This document shows positions 6,559 to 8,979 of a DNA stretch of 8,979 bases, in pieces. A model generated the notes under the pieces. It worked only from the letters and a program-made list of their open reading frames with translations. It did no database searches and was not told the origin of the DNA. The stretch lies in NCBI GenBank assembly GCA_903860855.1, contig CAIOSF010000070.1:1-8979 (forward strand), given 5' to 3'. The DNA comes from an uncultured Alphaproteobacteria bacterium. Its GTDB lineage: Bacteria; Pseudomonadota; Alphaproteobacteria; Rickettsiales; Midichloriaceae. Numbering within the stretch: the first letter of the stretch is position 1; every line of letters starts with the position of its first letter. The position numbers and the translations under genes were made by a program.

Positions 6559-7146
6559 GCTGGCTCTGGAGTGGATGGTGTAATGGCTCAAAAACAGATG
6601 ACTGGTTTGTATGTGAAGTTGTTTGGGAAGATTTTCGCAACAAATAATAGTGCATTAGCAGCTAGGACTCTGTCAATAATAGCCAGCCGGACGGGAGCTC
6701 TATCTGATAGTGAGACGTATGCATATCAGAGAATAGAAGAAAATCTACGTTTCTTTGATAATGTGCTGAATTTGAATACTTATGCTAGGATAGGGGATGA
6801 GTTCCAAACCCTAGGTGGTCAAAAGGACGTCATGAACAACGGAGTGCGTAGGATCGGGGTCGCATTCAAATGCTTTAGTGACAGCAATAAAGTGAAGGAC
6901 CAGGGTAAGCAATACGACCAAGAGATGCTAAATACCATATACGATACCTACCTAGATGCTGATGATAATAAGGAAGACATTCTCAAGAAGATAGAAAAAA
7001 TCAGCAAAGAGAAAAAGGGAATCTCCTATTTTCCTGCAAATTGGCTCAACAGTACAACTGATGCTACCGGTAATAACCTTTCAGCCCTTGCACATGCGAC
7101 ATCTATTATCGTAACTCCAGACAGAGTTGGCATGATGAACAGATAG
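6559..7146 (+). pseudogene. Central part of the broken protein, with a conserved-looking His strand
   Basis: This segment continues the post-G-run frame after the TAA at 6556. It runs as 195 codons to TAG 7144-7146; as a separate gene it could start at GTG 6571 or ATG 6583, with only a poorly spaced GGAG. It is mixed helical, with Arg/Ser-rich TLSIIASRTGALSDSETYAY, FFDNVLNLNTYARIGDEF, a very polar Lys/Asp region (about 6880-7020), then YFPANWLNSTTD. The last part, L-A-H-A-T-S-I-I-V-T-P-D-R-V, reads as a beta strand after a His (codon 7093-7095), and ends MMNR. The frame that begins at 7154 continues this sensibly as GENVPGITWYN, giving N-R-G-E-N across the junction. A net one-base insertion at about 7144-7153 therefore separates the two parts. 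I do not recognise a named family. Confidence 0.6.
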
Positions 7147-7150
7147 CGAA

Positions 7151-7433
7151 ATGGGAGAGAATGTGCCCGGCATTACCTGGTATAACAAACCCCATAACAT
7201 AGGTGCGCTGCTTGAAGAGTGCAAGATCTTTGGGGCAATATCCGGTGAAGCAAACATGTCACTTATTGAAGACTACAAAAAATTCCGAGATGCTTTGGGT
7301 AAGCCAATAGCTCAAGATCCTTCTAAGGAGCAAGGTCCAATGAATTGCACAATCGCTTCCAATAAACTCGCAGTCAAAGCCATAGCTGAGGAGTACAGAA
7401 TGCAGCGGTGGAAGGAACAGCATATGCCAAAAT
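7151..7433 (+). pseudogene. C-terminal part of the broken protein, with a putative catalytic Cys
   Basis: The frame at 7151 encodes GENVPGITWYNKP, LLEECKIFGAISGEANMSLI, a Lys-rich helix, and Q-G-P-M-N-C-T-I-A-S-N-K-L-A-V-K-A. The Cys codon is 7346-7348. A Gln followed by Asn-Cys at the start of a helix, downstream of a His-bearing strand, fits the residue order of circularly permuted papain-like enzymes (YiiX/LRAT type); this is inference from pattern only. Coding character persists to about EEYRMQRWKEQH (7420). After that the frame turns to aromatic nonsense ending at 7474, while another frame becomes clearly coding for an unrelated oxidoreductase. The original C-terminus is therefore probably lost at a deletion or recombination junction between about 7400 and 7434. 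Confidence 0.55.
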
Positions 7434-7670
7434 CTGTCAGGTACACCTATTATTGGGGTTGGTGGAGCAACTGATTTGCACGCGATACAGGACATTTTAA
7501 ATCTGGGTGCGGATATGGTAGCTCTGGGGCGTGTTACTATAGGTAATCCGAAATTTGTACATTCGCTGCAAGGTCATAACATGGCAATAGTTAATATGCC
7601 ATATAAGGCTGATTATTTATTGCAGATAGGTATAGCCAAGAATTCGTTAACTATTTGCAACAAGGACTGA
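7434..7670 (+). pseudogene. C-terminal remnant of a flavin oxidoreductase (old-yellow-enzyme-like TIM barrel)
   Basis: In the frame of base 7434 the sequence reads LSGTPIIGVGGATDLHAIQD, then ILNLGADMVALGRVTIGNPKF, and continues to TGA 7668-7670. The G-V-G-G strand followed by G-A-D-x-V-A-L-G-R and N-P is the FMN phosphate-binding end of the barrel in NADH:flavin oxidoreductases of the old yellow enzyme family. About 80 codons remain of the 350 or so expected. The frame is closed just upstream (TAG at 7383) and no N-terminal part is found, so the gene is not functional. It directly abuts the tail of the preceding broken gene, suggesting a deletion that fused two remnants. Another FMN barrel family is possible but less likely. 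Confidence 0.62.
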
Positions 7671-7885
7671 GAGAAAGCAAAATTGTTGGTTAGACTGAGA
7701 ACGCGCAATCGACCGATTTAGACTTAGAGCTCGAACTCAGACGTTTTGTTGATTCCGGCTTACAACCCCAGTTAGGCTTATTGGAATTGACGGGGGTATC
7801 TTGGTATTATATTGCTTGATTCAGATAGTTATTTATATTGACGCCATATAAACACTTACTTTATCGGTGTGTATAGAATCTCTTT

Positions 7886-8953
7886 TTAATTACATCTGGT
7901 CAATAATTCTCTAACCAACCTTATCAAATCACTCCGCACATGATCATTCTTTCCGAAATCAACGCGTTCTAAAGATTTAATCGCTGCGTCACCATATTTT
8001 TCGGCATGAGACATAACAACATGGGCGACGTTAGTCTTATTCATCATTTTTAATATCCAGTTACAATCTCCATTCTCAATTGCTTTGTCTAGACCATCTC
8101 TGCATTGCCCATAGGTTTCTACATTATTCCAAGGCTCTAGATAGTATGCAAGGGTTGCATTGTTTCCTAAAGCTGAGCTCTCCCATTTTAATCTATCTCT
8201 TAGAGCTATGAGGGGGAGGGTTATCTTCTTTTCTGCGAAATCCTGCAAAGGTTTTTTACCTAAAGTTGTTTCATCTGCAAAATAATCAAGATAATCATCA
8301 ATTATCTGGAATGCTATCCCAAGATTTAGGCCAAAGCTACCAATAGCGTCGATATTGTCTTCACTGCAATTCCCCAGCATCATCCCACTTTGGCATGATG
8401 CCATGAATAGGGTGGCTGTTTTACCTTCGATTAACCTGAGATAATCGGCTATATCAAGATCGAGGTCTCCTATAACCTGCAATTGCCAGACTTCTGTTTC
8501 TGCTATGATATTGGAAGCATTGGCGAGAATCGAAAGGACAGGAAGTGATTCGGTCTGGATCATTAGCTGGAAAGACTTGCTAAAGAGATAATCTCCAACC
8601 AATATACTGGTTTTATTGCCCCATATTAGATTTGCAGGAGGTAGATTTCGACGTTTCTTGCTTTCATCAACCACATCATCATGCAACAATGTGGCTGCGT
8701 GGATTAATTCAACAGCTCCAGCTAGAAGTATATGATCACCTCCTTTATAAGACATAGCTTTAGCCATTACTAGAGCAAGCAACGGCCTTAGTCTTTTGCC
8801 TCCCGCGTTCATCAGGTAATCTGAGACTACTTTGATTAAGTCAGTAGTGGAATCTTTGGCAATACCAAGCAGGAGATTGTTTACTTTCTCCATTTCAGTT
8901 TGAGCATATTTGAGCAAGCTGTCAATTGCCGGCATATTGGTCAAGTTTTCCAT
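7886..8953 (-). CDS. ispB: Long-chain polyprenyl diphosphate synthase (octaprenyl-type)
   Basis: The enzyme extends farnesyl diphosphate with isopentenyl diphosphate to make the isoprenoid tail of ubiquinone, in the cytosol or at the membrane. The 355-residue protein carries GGKRLRP (51-57), the first Asp-rich motif DDVVD (92-96) in LLHDDVVDESKKRR, and the second, DDYLD (219-223), in FQIIDDYLDY. The fifth residue before the first motif is Ala, as in long-chain synthases, rather than the bulky residue of short-chain ones. The motif after the second Asp-rich region is normally G-K-x-x-G-x-D-x-x-E-G-K. Here Leu236 and Lys242 replace the two later Gly, a mild deviation. The variable C-terminal part is longer and less conserved. 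It runs convergent to the decayed region; no clear terminator is seen beyond its stop. Confidence 0.95.
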   Translation of the reverse strand: MENLTNMPAIDSLLKYAQTEMEKVNNLLLGIAKDSTTDLIKVVSDYLMNAGGKRLRPLLALVMAKAMSYKGGDHILLAGAVELIHAATLLHDDVVDESKKRRNLPPANLIWGNKTSILVGDYLFSKSFQLMIQTESLPVLSILANASNIIAETEVWQLQVIGDLDLDIADYLRLIEGKTATLFMASCQSGMMLGNCSEDNIDAIGSFGLNLGIAFQIIDDYLDYFADETTLGKKPLQDFAEKKITLPLIALRDRLKWESSALGNNATLAYYLEPWNNVETYGQCRDGLDKAIENGDCNWILKMMNKTNVAHVVMSHAEKYGDAAIKSLERVDFGKNDHVRSDLIRLVRELLTRCN

Positions 8954-8965
8954 CGTTTTTTTATA

Positions 8966-8974
8966 TTTATACCA
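8966..8974 (-). promoter_or_regulatory. Possible extended -10 of ispB
   Basis: On the minus strand TGGTATAAA matches an extended -10 (TGnTATAAT), 12 bases before the ispB ATG. Any -35 would fall beyond the window. The resulting leader would be only about 6 bases with no Shine-Dalgarno sequence. Confidence 0.3.
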
Positions 8975-8979
8975 GATGC

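Noticed and set aside
7706..7819. Short open stretch of about 37 codons ending at TGA 7817-7819
   Set aside because: No start codon with ribosome binding site, no recognisable sequence, and closed just upstream by TAG at 7691; could be further relic DNA but cannot be supported.
7838..7866. TTGACG with TTATCG 17 bases on, plus strand
   Set aside because: The -10 is poor and transcription would run only antisense into ispB; no supporting feature.

Overview
The window looks like chromosome from an AT-rich, reduced-genome alphaproteobacterium, most likely an intracellular member of the Rickettsiales or Holosporales. Three things point this way. The release factor 2 N-terminus is of the alphaproteobacterial type, a Tim44-like inner-membrane protein gene lies directly before mltA, and intact housekeeping genes are mixed with long AT-rich spacers and broken accessory genes. 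The order is inferred from gene content and could not be tested by search.

Layout, left to right: the 3' part of ruvA (Holliday-junction branch migration); a ribulose-phosphate 3-epimerase homologue whose active site is altered; an AT-rich spacer; an unrecognised 288-residue protein with the only good Shine-Dalgarno sequence in the window; a stem-rich spacer; tRNA-Ala(GGC) with its own promoter and a hairpin terminator; prfB with the classical programmed +1 frameshift, ending inside a strong GC-rich hairpin; a Tim44-domain protein; and mltA (lipoprotein lytic transglycosylase). About 1.4 kb of decayed coding sequence follows, then ispB (long-chain polyprenyl diphosphate synthase) on the minus strand, convergent with the rest.

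The decayed region (about 6305-7670) is the most unusual part. Three consecutive open frames read as one protein broken by a frameshift at a run of eight G, an in-frame TAA and a second frameshift. The rebuilt protein has a His-containing strand followed by a Gln..Asn-Cys helix, an order compatible with a circularly permuted papain-like fold. Its 3' end runs into the C-terminal tail of a flavin (old-yellow-enzyme-like) oxidoreductase. This could be a recently lost effector or toxin gene, or one switched by the G tract.

Most functions are independent housekeeping tasks: recombination, translation termination and decoding, envelope protein handling, murein turnover and quinone side-chain synthesis. 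No CRISPR array, complete insertion sequence or rRNA gene was seen, and nothing here amounts to a convincing new multi-gene system.
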